This document shows, in pieces, positions 25,498-37,311 of a stretch of DNA of 64,000 nucleotides. The stretch's first letter is position 1. Every line of letters starts with the position of its first letter. The notes below the pieces were generated by a model, which saw only the letters and a list, made by a program, of their open reading frames with translations, was not told where the DNA came from and ran no database searches. Source of the stretch: Odontocerum albicorne. Lineage: Eukaryota; Arthropoda; Insecta; Trichoptera; Odontoceridae. The DNA lies in contig OX463859.1 in the NCBI GenBank assembly GCA_949825065.1, positions 30,335,847-30,399,846 on the forward strand, in the 5' to 3' direction. Position numbers and translations under genes: made by a program.

Positions 25498-27481
25498 TAT
25501 TGGTATTACAGGGTTATTAACATCGCTTATCAATAATAAGTTAGAAAAAATATGAAATCAGACAAAAAAAAATTACTTAACTTGAAAGGTTCTTAGTCTC
25601 AAAAGACGAAACTGCTCAAAAAATATTTAACTCACAAAACACTTGATTTTTGGTATTTGAGGGTCATTAACATCGCTTATCAATAATAAGTTAGAAATAA
25701 TATGAAATCAGACAAAAAAAATTGACTCAACTTGAAAGGTTCTTAGTCTCAAAAGACGAAACTGCTCAAAAAATATTTATCTCACAAAACACTTGATTTT
25801 TGGTATGACAGGGTTATTTACATCGCTTATCAATAATAAGTAAGAAATAATATGAAATCAGACAAAAAAAATTCACTTTACTTGAAAGGTTCTTAGTCGG
25901 AAAAGACGAAACTGCTCAAAAAATATTTAACTCACAAAACACTTGATTTTTGGTATTTGAGGGTTATTAACATCGCTTATCAATAATAAGTTAGAAAAAA
26001 TATAATATCAGACAACAAAAATTTACTAAACTTGAAAGGTTCTTAGTCTCAAAAGACGAAACTGCTCAAAAAATATTTAACTCACAAAACACTTGATTTT
26101 TGGTATTTGAGGGTTATTAACATCGCTTATCAATAATTAGTAAGAAATAATATGAAATCAGACAAAAAAAATTGACTTAACTTGAAAGGTTCATAGTCTC
26201 AAAAGACAAAACTGCTCAAAAAATATTTAACTCACAAAACACTTGATTTTTGGTATTTGAGGGTTATTAACATCGCTTATCAATAATAAGTTAGAAAAAA
26301 TATGAAATCAGACAAAAAAAAAACTCAACTTGAAAGGTTCTTAGTCTCAAAAGACGAAACTGCTCCAAAAATATTTATCTCACAAAACACTTGATTATTG
26401 GTATTACAGGGTTATTAACATCGCTTATCAATAATAAGTTAGAAAAAATATGAAATCAGACAAAAAAAAATTACTTAACTTGAAAGGTTCTTAGTCTCAA
26501 AAGACGAAACTGCTCAAAAAATATTTAACTCACAAAACACTTGATTTTTGGTATTTGAGGGTCATTAACATCGCTTATCAATAATAAGTTAGAAATAATA
26601 TGAAATCAGACAAAAAAAATTGACTCAACTTGAAAGGTTCTTAGTCTCAAAAGACGAAACTGCTCAAAAAATATTTATCTCACAAAACACTTGATTTTTG
26701 GTATGACAGGGTTATTTACATCGCTTATCAATAATAAGTAAGAAATAATATGATATCAGACAAAAAAAATTGACTCAACTTGAAAGGTTCTTAGTCTCAA
26801 AAGACGAAACTGCTCAAAAAATATTTAACTCACAAAACACTTGATTTTTGGTATTAGAGGGTTATTAATATCGCTTATCAATAATAAGTAAGTAATAATA
26901 TGAAATCATTAAAAAAAATTGACTTATCTTTAAAGGTTTGAAGCCTTAATAAACGAAACTGCTCAAAAAATATTTAACTCACAAAACACTTGATTTTTGG
27001 TATTTGAGGGTCATTAACATCGCTTATCAATAATAAGTAAGAAATAATATGAAATCAGACAAAAAAAATTCACTTAACTTGAAAGGTTCTTAGTCGGAAA
27101 AGACAAAACTGCTCATAAAGTATTTAACTCACAAAACACTTGATTTTTGGTATTTGAGGGTCATTAACATCGCTTATCAATAATAAGTAAGAAATAATAT
27201 GAAATCAGACAAAAAAAATTGACTCAACTTGAAAGGTTCATAGTCTCAAAAGACAAAACTGCTCAAAAAATATTTATCTCACAAAACACTTGATTTTCGG
27301 TATGACAGGGTTATTAACATCGCTTATCAATAATAAGTAAGAAATAATATGAAATCAGACAAAAAAAATTGACTTAACTTGAAAGGTATTACAGGGTTAT
27401 TAACATCGCTTATCAATAATAAGTTAGAAAAAATATGAAATCAGACAAAAAAAAATTACTTAACTTGAAAGGTTCTTAGTC
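25498..27481 (+). repeat. Mixed satellite zone between the two gamma copies
   Basis: This is satellite only. Monomers near 25561-25850 (AAAAAAAAATTACTTAAC, then GACTCAAC, then a GACAGGG/TTTACATC unit) recur about 898 bases later near 26459-26750. The sister copy of the 22001 divergent unit lies at 26932. The zone ends with a severely shortened monomer near 27387. Confidence 0.65.
27361..27450 (+). repeat. Truncated monomer with a 64-bp internal deletion
   Basis: The unit reads GACTTAACTTGAAAGGTATTACAGGG. Monomer positions after GGT at 22-24 are joined to those after GGT at 86-88, removing 64 bp and leaving a unit of about 86 bp. The shared GGT at both endpoints fits a short-homology deletion. 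This is the shortest unit I found and it occurs once. Confidence 0.88.
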
Positions 27482-28880
27482 TCAAAAGACAAAACTGCTC
27501 AAAAAATATTTAACTCACAAAACACTTGATTTTTGGTATTTGAGGGTTATCAACATCGCTTTTCAATAATAAGTAAGAAATAATATGAAATCAGACAAAA
27601 AAAATTCACTTTACTTGAAAGGTTCTTAGTCGGAAAAGACGAAACTGCTCAAAAAATATTTAACTCACAAAACACTTGATTTTTGGTATTTGAGGGTTAT
27701 TAACATCGCTTATCAATAATAAGTTAGAAAAAATATAATATCAGACAACAAAAATTGACTTAACTTGAAAGGTTCATAGTCTCAAAAGACAAAACTGCTC
27801 AAAAAATATTTATCTCACAAAACACTTGATTTTCGGTATGACAGGGTTATTAACATCGCTTATCAATAATAAGTAAGAAATAATATGAAATCAGACAAAA
27901 AAAATTGACTTAACTTGAAAGGTTCATAGTCTCAAAAGACAAAACTGCTCAAAAAATATTTAACTCACAAAACACTTGATTTTTGGTATTTGAGGGTTAT
28001 TAACATCGCTTTTCAATAATAAGTAAGAAATAATATGAAATCAGACAAAAAAAATTCACTTTACTTGAAAGGTTCTTAGTCGGAAAAGACGAAACTGCTC
28101 AAAAAATATTTAACTCACAAAACACTTGATTTTTGGTATTTGAGGGTTATTAACATCGCTTATCAATAATAAGTTAGAAAAAATATAATATCAGACAACA
28201 AAAATTTACCAAACTTGAAAGGTTCTTAGTCTCAAAAGACGAAACTGCTCAAAAAATATTTAACTCACAAAACACTTGATTTTTGGTATTTGAAGGTTAT
28301 TAATATCGCTTATCAATAATCAATAAGTAATAATATGAAATCAGACAAAAAAAAATTGACTCAACTTGAAAGGTTCTTAGTCTCAAAAGACAAAACTGCT
28401 CAAAAAATATTTAACTCACAAAACACTTGATTTTTGGTATTTGAGGGTTATTAACATCGCTTATCAATAATAAGTTAGAAAAAATATGAAATCAGACAAA
28501 AAAAAAAACTCAACTTGAAAGGTTCTTAGTCTCAAAAGACGAAACTGCTCCAAAAATATTTATCTCACAAAACACTTGATTATTGGTATTACAGGGTTAT
28601 TAACATCGCTTATCAATAATAAGTTAGAAAAAATATGAAATCAGACAAAAAAAATTTACTTAACTTGAAAGGTTCTTAGTCTCAAAAGACGAAACTGCTC
28701 AAAAAATATTTAACTCACAAAACACTTGATTTTTGGTATTTGAGGGTAATTAACATCGCTTATCAATAATAAGTTAGAAAAAATATGAAATCAGCCAAAA
28801 AAATTCACTTAACTTGAAAGGTTCTTAGTCGGAAAAGACGAAACTGCTCAAAAAATATTTAACTCACAAAACACTTGATT
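27482..28880 (+). repeat. Block gamma, copy 2
   Basis: This repeats 24117-25497 in the same monomer order, without the 17-bp loss. The 450-bp internal repeat is also present (TTTTCAATAATAAG near 27558 and 28008); the second copy reads GGTTATTAAC where the first copy of gamma reads GGTTATCAAC. The left edge is near 27482, just after the truncated monomer. The right edge is where this copy reads TTTTTGGTATTTGAGGG and copy 1 reads TTATTGGTATTACAGGG. Confidence 0.78.
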
Positions 28881-30135
28881 TTTGGTATTTGAGGGTTATT
28901 AACATCGCTTATCAATAATAAGTTAGAAATAATATTAAATCAAACAAAAAAAAATGACTTACCTTGAAAGGTTCTTAGTCTCAAAAGACGAAACTGCTTA
29001 AAAATATTTAACTCACAAAACACTTGATTTTTGGTATTTGAGGGTCATTAACATCGCTTATCAATAATAAGTAAGAAATAATATTAAATCAGACAAAAAA
29101 ATTGACTCAACTTGAAAGGTTCTTAGTCTCAAAAGACGAAACTGCTTAAAAAATATTTAACTCACAAAACACTTGATTTTTGGTATTTGAGGGTCATAAA
29201 CATCGCTTATCAATAATAAGTAAGAAATAATATGAAATCAGACAAAAAAAAATTGACTTAACTTGAAAGGTTCTTAGTCTCAAAAGACGAAACTGCTCAA
29301 AAAATATTTATCTCACAAAACACTTGATTTTTGGTATGACAGGGTTATTTACATCGCTTATCAATAATAAGTAAGAAATAATATGAAATTAAACAAAAAA
29401 AATTGACTAAACTTGAAAGGTTCTTAGTCTCAAAAGACGAAACTGCTTAAAAAATATTTAACTCACAAAACACTTGATTTTTGGTATTTGAGGGTCATTA
29501 ACATCGCTTATCAATAATCAATTAGTAATAATCTGAAATCAGACAAAAAAAAATTTACTAAACTTGAAAGGTTCTTAGTCTCAAAAGACGAAACTGCTTA
29601 AAAAATATTTAACTCACAAAACACTTGATTTTTGGTATTTGAGGGTTATTAACATCGCTTATCAATAATCAATTAGTAATAATCTGAAATCAGACAAAAA
29701 AAAATTTACTAAACTTGAAAGGTTCTTAGTCTCAAAAGACGAAACTGCTTAAAAAATATTTAACTCACAAAACACTTGATTTTTGGTATTTGAGGGGCAT
29801 TAACATCGCTTATCAATAATAAGTAAGAAATAAAATGAAATCAGACAAAAAAAATTGACTTAACTTGAAAGGTTCTTAGTCGGAAAAGACAAAACTGCTC
29901 ATAAAGTATTTAACTCACAAAACACTTGATTTTTGGTATTTGAGGGTTATTAACATCGCTTATCAATAATAAGTTAGAAATAATATGAAATTAGACAAAA
30001 AAAATTGACTTAACTTGAAAGGTTCTTAGTCGGAAAAGACGAAACTGCTCAAAAAATATTTAACTCACAAAGCACTTGATTTTTGGTATTTGAGGGTTAT
30101 TAACATCGCTTATCAATAATAAGTAAGAAATAATA
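28881..30135 (+). repeat. Satellite zone leading into the three-copy segment
   Basis: The monomer order resembles 32.1-33.0 kb and 39.3-40.3 kb: a unit with a one-base-shorter CTTAAAAATATTT, an ATATTAAATCAG unit, a GGTCATAAACATC unit, a GACAGGG/TTTACATC unit, ATGAAATTAAAC, then TCAATTAGTAATAATCTG units. GACTTACCTTG near 28960 is shared only with the unit near 44686. Only satellite is seen. Confidence 0.65.
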
Positions 30136-32680
30136 TGAAATCAGACAAAAAAAATTCACTTAACTTGAAAGGTTCTTAGTCGGAAAAGACAAAACTGCTC
30201 ATAAAGTATTTAACTCACAAAACACTTGATTTTTGGTATTTGAGGGTTATTAACATCGCTTATCAATAATAAGTAAGAAATAATATGAAATCAGACAAAA
30301 AAAATTGACTCAACTTGAAAGGTTCTTAGTCTCAAAAGACGAAACTGCTCAAAAAATATTTATCTCACAAAACACTTGATTATTGGTATTACAGGGTTAT
30401 TAACATCGCTTATCAAGAATAAGTTAGAAAAAATATGAAATCAGACAAAAAAAATTTACTTAACTTGAAAGGTTCTTAGTCTCAAAAGACGAAACTGCTC
30501 AAAAAATATTTAACTCACAAAACACTTGATTTTTGGTATTTGAGGGTTATTAACATCGCTTTTCAATAATAAGTAAGAAATAATATGAAATCAGACAAAA
30601 AAAATTCACTTTACTTGAAAGGTTCTTAGTCGGAAAAGACGAAACTGCTCAAAAAATATTTAACTCACAAAACACTTGATTTTTGGTATTTGAGGGTTAT
30701 TAACATCGCTTATCAATAATAAGTAAGAAATAATATGAAATCAAACAAAAAAAATTGACTAAACTTGAAAGGTTCTTAGTATCAAAAGACGAAACTGCTT
30801 AAAAAATATTTAACTCACAAAACACTTGATTTTTGGTATTTGAGGGTTATTAACATCGCTTATCAATAATAAGTTAGAAAAAATATGAAATCAGACAAAA
30901 AAAATTGACTCAACTTGAAAGGTTCTTAGTCTCAAAAGACGAAACTGCTCAAAAAATATTTAACTCACAAAACACTTGATTTTTGGTATTACAGGGTTAT
31001 TAACATCGCTTATCAATAATAAGTAAGAAATAATATAAAATCAGACAAAAAAAATTGACTTAACTTGAAAGGTTCATAGTCTCAAAAGACAAAACTGCTC
31101 AAAAAATATTTAACTCACAAAACACTTGATTTTTGGTATTTGAGGGTTATTAACATTGCTTATCAATAATAAGTTAGAAATAATATGAAATCAAACAAAA
31201 AAAATTGACTTAACTTGAAAGGTTCTAAGTCTTAAAAGACGAAACTGCTTAAAAAATATTTAACTCACAAAACACTTGATTTTTGGTATTTGAGGGTTAT
31301 TAACATCGCTTATCAATAATAAGTTAGAAATAATATGAAATCAAACAAAAAAAATTGACTTAACTTGAAAGGTTCTAAGTCTCAAAAGACGAAACTGCTT
31401 AAAAAATATTTAACTCACAAAACACTTGATTTTTGGTATTACAGGGTTATTAACATCGCTTATCAATAATAAGTAAGAAATAATATGAAATCAGAGAAAA
31501 AAAATTGACTTAACTTGAAAGGTTCATAGTCTCAAAAGACAAAACTGCTCAAAAAATATTTAACTCACAAAACACTTGATTTTTGGTATTTGAGGGTTAT
31601 CAACATCGCTTTTCAATAATAAGTAAGAAATAATATGAAATCAGACAAAAAAAATTCACTTTACTTGAAAGGTTAGTTAAACTGCTCCAAAAATATTTAT
31701 CTCACAAAACACTTGATTATTGGTATTACAGGGTTATTAACATCGCTTATCAATAATAAGTTAGAAAAAATATGAAATCAGACAAAAAAAATTTACTTAA
31801 CTTGAAAGGTTCTTAGTCTCAAAAGACGAAACTGCTCAAAAAATATTTAACTCACAAAACACTTGATTTTTGGTATTTGAGGGTAATTAACATCGCTTAT
31901 CAATAATAAGTTAGAAAAAATATGAAATCAGCCAAAAAAATTCACTTAACTTGAAAGGTTCTTAGTCGGAAAAGACGAAACTGCTCAAAAAATATTTAAC
32001 TCACAAAACACTTGATTTTTGGTATTTGAGGGTTATTAACATCGCTTATCAATAATAAGTTAGAAATAATATGAAATCAAACAAAAAAAATTGACTTAAC
32101 TTGAAAGGTTCTTAGTCTCAAAAGACGAAACTGCTTAAAAATATTTAACTCACAAAACACTTGATTTTTGGTATTTGAGGGTCATTAACATCGCTTATCA
32201 ATAATAAGTAAGAAATAATATTAAATCAGACAAAAAAATTGACTCAACTTGAAAGGTTCTTAGTCTCAAAAGACGAAACTGCTTAAAAAATATTTAACTC
32301 ACAAAACACTTGATTTTTGGTATTTGAGGGTCATAAACATCGCTTATCAATAATAAGTAAGAAATAATATGAAATCAGACAAAAAAAAATTGACTTAACT
32401 TGAAAGGTTCTTAGTCTCAAAAGACGAAACTGCTCAAAAAATATTTATCTCACAAAACACTTGATTTTTGGTATGACAGGGTTATTTACATCGCTTATCA
32501 ATAATAAGTAAGAAATAATATGAAATTAAACAAAAAAAATTGACTAAACTTGAAAGGTTCTTAGTCTCAAAAGACGAAACTGCTTAAAAAATATTTAACT
32601 CACAAAACACTTGATTTTTGGTATTTGAGGGTCATTAACATCGCTTATCAATAATCAAATAGTAATAATCTGAAATCAGA
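30136..32680 (+). repeat. Segment delta, copy 1 of 3
   Basis: About 17 monomers match 37312-39856 at offset 7,176, and so also 45860-48404. Markers are CAAGAATAAG (30415 and 37591), the 13-bp-deleted unit (31671 and 38847) and TCAGCC (near 31930 and 39106). Private features of this copy include GTATCAAAAGAC near 30779, AATATAAAATC near 31033 and GTCTTAAAAGAC near 31229; the last two are also in block alpha. Confidence 0.8.
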
Positions 32681-33588
32681 CAACAAAAAATTTACTAAAC
32701 TTGAAAGGTTCTTAGTCTCAAAAGACGAAGCTGCTCAAAATATATTTAACTCACAAAACACTTGATTTTTGGTATTTGAGGGTTATTAACATCGCTTATC
32801 AATAATCAATTAGTAATAATCTGAAATCAGACAAAAAAAAATTTACTAAACTTGAAAGGTTCTTAGTCTCAAAAGACGAAACTGCTTAAAAAATATTTAA
32901 CTCACAAAACACTTGATTTTTGGTATTTGAGGGGCATTAACATCGCTTATCAATAATAAGTAAGAAATAAAATGAAATCAGACAAAAAAAATTGACTTAA
33001 CTTGAAAGGTTCTTAGTCGGAAAAGACAAAACTGCTCATAAAGTATTTAACTCACAAAACACTTGATTTTTGGTATTTGAGGGTTATTAACATCGCTTAT
33101 CAATAATAAGTTAGAAATAATATGAAATCAGACAAAAAAAATTGACTCAACTTGAAAGGTTCTTAGTCTCAAAAGACGAAACTGCTCAAAAAATATTTAA
33201 CTCACAAAACACTTGATTTTTGGTATTTGAGGGTTATTAATATCGCTTATCAATAATAAGTAAGAAATAATATGAAATTAGACAAAAAAAATTGACTTAA
33301 CTTGAAAGGTTCTTAGTCGGAAAAGACGAAACTGCTCAAAAAATATTTAACTCACAAAGCACTTGATTTTTGGTATGACAGGGTTATTTACATCGCTTAT
33401 CAATAATAAGTAAGAAATAATATGAAATTAAACAAAAAAAATTGACTAAACTTGAAAGGTTCTTAGTCTCAAAAGACGAAACTGCTTAAAAAATATTTAA
33501 CTCACAAAACACTTGATTTTTGGTATTTGAGGGTCATTAACATCGCTTATCAATAATCAATTAGTAATAATCTGAAATCAGACAAAAA
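32681..33588 (+). repeat. Satellite linker between delta and block alpha copy 2
   Basis: Six monomers continue the usual order (GAAGCTGC near 32726, GGGGCATTAAC, AAAATG, GTCGG/CTCATAAAG, ATTAGAC), then jump after the CAAAGCAC unit near 33360 to GACAGGG/TTTACATC and ATGAAATTAAAC. That jump does not follow the monomer order seen at 11.5-11.7 kb and marks a recombination joint inside ordinary satellite. Private changes are AATCAAATAG near 32653 and ACAACAAAAAATTTAC near 32683. Confidence 0.6.
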
Positions 33589-35612
33589 AAAATTTACTAA
33601 ACTTGAAAGGTTCTTAGTCTCAAAAGACGAAGCTGCTCAAAAAATATTTAACTCACAAAACACTTGATTTTTGGTATTTGAGGGTTATTAACATCGCTTA
33701 TCAATAATCAATTAGTAATAATCTGAAATCAGACAAAAAAAAATTTACTAAACTTGAAAGGTTCTTAGTCTCAAAAGACGAAACTGCTTAAAAAATATTT
33801 AACTCACAAAACACTTGATTTTTGGTATTTGAGGGGCATTAACATCGCTTATCAATAATCAGTAAGAAATAAAATGAAATCAGACAAAAAAAATTGACTT
33901 AACTTGAAAGGTTCTTAGTCGGAAAAGACAAAACTGCTCATAAAGTATTTAACTCACAAAACACTTGATTTTTGGTATTTGAGGGTTATTAACATCGCTT
34001 ATCAATAATAAGTTAGAAATAATATGAAATTAGACAAAAAAAATTGACTTAACTTGAAAGGTTCTTAGTCGGAAAAGACGAAACTGCTCAAAAAATATTT
34101 AACTCACAAAGCACTTGATTTTTGGTATTTGAGGGTTATTAACATCGCTTATCAATAATAAGTAAGAAATAATATGAAATCAGACAAAAAAAATTCACTT
34201 AACTTGAAAGGTTCTTAGTCGGAAAAGACAAAACTGCTCATAAAGTATTTAACTCACAAAACACTTGATTTTTGGTATTTGAGGGTTATTAACATCGCTT
34301 ATCAATAATAAGTAAGAAATAATATGAAATCAGACAAAAAAAATTGACTCAACTTGAAAGGTTCTTAGTCTCAAAAGACGAAACTGCTCAAAAAATATTT
34401 ATCTCACAAAACACTTGATTATTGGTATTACAGGGTTATTAACATCGCTTATCAAGAATAAGTTAGAAAAAATATGAAATCAGACAAAAAAAATTCACTT
34501 TACTTGAAAGGTTCTTAGTCGGAAAAGACGAAACTGCTCAAAAAATATTTAACTCACAAAACACTTGATTTTTGGTATTTGAGGGTTATTAACATCGCTT
34601 ATCAATAATAAGTAAGAAATAATATGAAATCAAACAAAAAAAATTGACTAAACCTGAAAGGTTCTTAGTCTCAAAAGACGAAACTGCTTAAAAAATATTT
34701 AACTCACAAAACACTTGATTTTTGGTATTTGAGGGTTATTAACATCGCTTATCAATAATAAGTTAGAAAAAATATGAAATCAGACAAAAAAAATTGACTC
34801 AACTTGAAAGGTTCTTAGTCTCAAAAGACGAAACTGCTCAAAAAATATTTAACTCACAAAACACTCGATTTTTGGTATTACAGGGTTATTAACATCGCTT
34901 ATCAATAATAAGTAAGAAATAATATAAAATCAGACAAAAAAAATTGACTTAACTTGAAAGGTTCATAGTCTCAAAAGACAAAACTGCTCAAAAAATATTT
35001 AACTCACAAAACACTTGATTTTTGGTATTTGAGGGTTATTAACATTGCTTATCAATAATAAGTTAGAAATAATATGAAATCAAACAAAAAAAATTGACTT
35101 AACTTGAAAGGTTCTAAGTCTTAAAAGACGAAACTGCTTAAAAAATATTTAACTCACAAAACACTTGATTTTTGGTATTTGAGGGTTATTAACATCGCTT
35201 ATCAATAATAAGTTAGAAATAATATGAAATCAAACAAAAAAAATTGACTTAACTTGAAAGGTTCTAAGTCTCAAAAGACGAAACTGCTTAAAAAATATTT
35301 AACTCACAAAACACTTGATTTTTGGTATTACAGGGTTATTAACATCGCTTATCAATAATAAGTAAGAAATAATATGAAATCAGAGAAAAAAAATTGACTT
35401 AACTTGAAAGGTTCATAGTCTCAAAAGACAAAACTGCTCAAAAAATATTTAACTCACAAAACACTTGATTTTTGGTATTTGAGGGTTATCAACATCGCTT
35501 TTCAATAATAAGTAAGAAATAATATGAAATCAGACAAAAAAAATTCACTTTACTTGAAAGGTTAGTTAAACTGCTCCAAAAATATTTATCTCACAAAACA
35601 CTTGATTATTGG
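33589..35612 (+). repeat. Higher-order block alpha, second copy
   Basis: This matches 1-2024 at offset 33,588. It differs from the first copy at GACTAAACCTG (34654, C for T) and AAGTTAGAAAAAATATG after CAAGAATAAG. Its part from 33976 onward is duplicated again at 35613. It ends just after the 13-bp-deleted monomer at 35560. Confidence 0.85.
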
Positions 35613-36712
35613 TATTTGAGGGTTATTAACATCGCTTATCAATAATAAGTTAGAAATAATATGAAATTAGACAAAAAAAATTGACTTAACTTGAAAGGTT
35701 CTTAGTCGGAAAAGACGAAACTGCTCAAAAAATATTTAACTCACAAAGCACTTGATTTTTGGTATTTGAGGGTTATTAACATCGCTTATCAATAATAAGT
35801 AAGAAATAATATGAAATCAGACAAAAAAAATTCACTTAACTTGAAAGGTTCTTAGTCGGAAAAGACAAAACTGCTCATAAAGTATTTAACTCACAAAACA
35901 CTTGATTTTTGGTATTTGAGGGTTATTAACATCGCTTATCAATAATAAGTAAGAAATAATATGAAATCAGACAAAAAAAATTGACTCAAATTGAAAGGTT
36001 CTTAGTCTCAAAAGACGAAACTGCTCAAAAAATATTTATCTCACAAAACACTTGATTATTGGTATTACAGGGTTATTAACATCGCTTATCAAGAATAAGT
36101 TAGAAAAAATATGAAATCAGACAAAAAAAATTCACTTTACTTGAAAGGTTCTTAGTCGGAAAAGACGAAACTGCTCAAAAAATATTTAACTCACAAAACA
36201 CTTGATTTTTGGTATTTGAGGGTTATTAACATCGCTTATCAATAATAAGTAAGAAATAATATGAAATCAAACAAAAAAAATTGACTAAACCTGAAAGGTT
36301 CTTAGTCTCAAAAGACGAAACTGCTTAAAAAATATTTAACTCACAAAACACTTGATTTTTGGTATTTGAGGGTTATTAACATCGCTTATCAATAATAAGT
36401 TAGAAAAAATATGAAATCAGACAAAAAAAATTGACTCAACTTGAAAGGTTCTTAGTCTCAAAAGACGAAACTGCTCAAAAAATATTTAACTCACAAAACA
36501 CTCGATTTTTGGTATTACAGGGTTATTAACATCGCTTATCAATAATAAGTAAGAAATAATATAAAATCAGACAAAAAAAATTGACTTAACTTGAAAGGTT
36601 CATAGTCTCAAAAGACAAAACTGCTCAAAAAATATTTAACTCACAAAACACTTGATTTTTGGTATTTGAGGGTTATTAACATTGCTTATCAATAATAAGT
36701 TAGTAATAATCT
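33976..36712 (+). repeat. 1,637-bp tandem duplication (second copy partial)
   Basis: 33976-35075 repeats at 35613-36712 at offset 1,637. Shared marks are ATGAAATTAG (34024 and 35661), CAAGAATAAG (34454 and 36091), the otherwise unseen AACCTGAAAGG (34654 and 36291), and CTCGATT with TACAGGG. The period equals eleven 150-bp units minus the 13 bp missing from the deleted monomer at 35560. The joint is at 35613, where the deleted unit's usual TACAGGG is replaced by TTGAGGG. The second copy ends near 36712, where it switches to AGTAATAATCTG. Confidence 0.87.
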
Positions 36713-37311
36713 GAAATCAGACAAAAAAAATTGACTAAACTTGAAAGCTTCTAAGTCTCAAAAGACGATACTGCTCAAAAAATATTCATCTCACAAAGCA
36801 CTTGATTTGTGGTATTTGAGGGTTATTAATATCGCTTTTCAATAGTCAATAAGTAATAATATGAAATCAGACAAAAAAAATTGACTTAACTTGAAAGGTT
36901 CTTAGTCGGAAAAGACAAAACTGCTCATAAAGTATTTAACTCACAAAACACTTGATTTTTGGTATTTGAGGGTTATTAACATCGCTTATCAATAATAAGT
37001 AAGAAATAATATGAAATCAGACAATAAAAATTGACTCAACTTGAAAGGTTCTTAGTCTCAAAAGACGAAACTGTCAAAAAATATTTAACTCACAAAACAC
37101 TTGATTTTTGGTATTTGAGGGTTATTAACATCGCTTATCAATAATCAATTAGTAATAATCTGAAATCAGACAAAAAAAAATTTACTAAACTTGAAAGGTT
37201 CTTAGTCTCAAAAGACGAAACTGCTTAAAAAATATTTAACTCACAAAACACTTGATTTTTGGTATTTGAGGGGCATTAACATCGCTTATCAATAATAAGT
37301 AAGAAATAAAA
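36713..37311 (+). repeat. Four-monomer linker, including a hybrid divergent unit
   Basis: This holds a GATTTGTGG-type unit with CAAAGCAC and TTAATATCGCTTTTCAATAGTC, which combines the divergent TTCAATAGTC junction with an intact ATCGC core. It looks like a recombinant between two subtypes. A one-base loss (AAACTGTCAAAAAAT near 37072) and ACAATAAAAATTGAC near 37022 are private. Confidence 0.65.
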
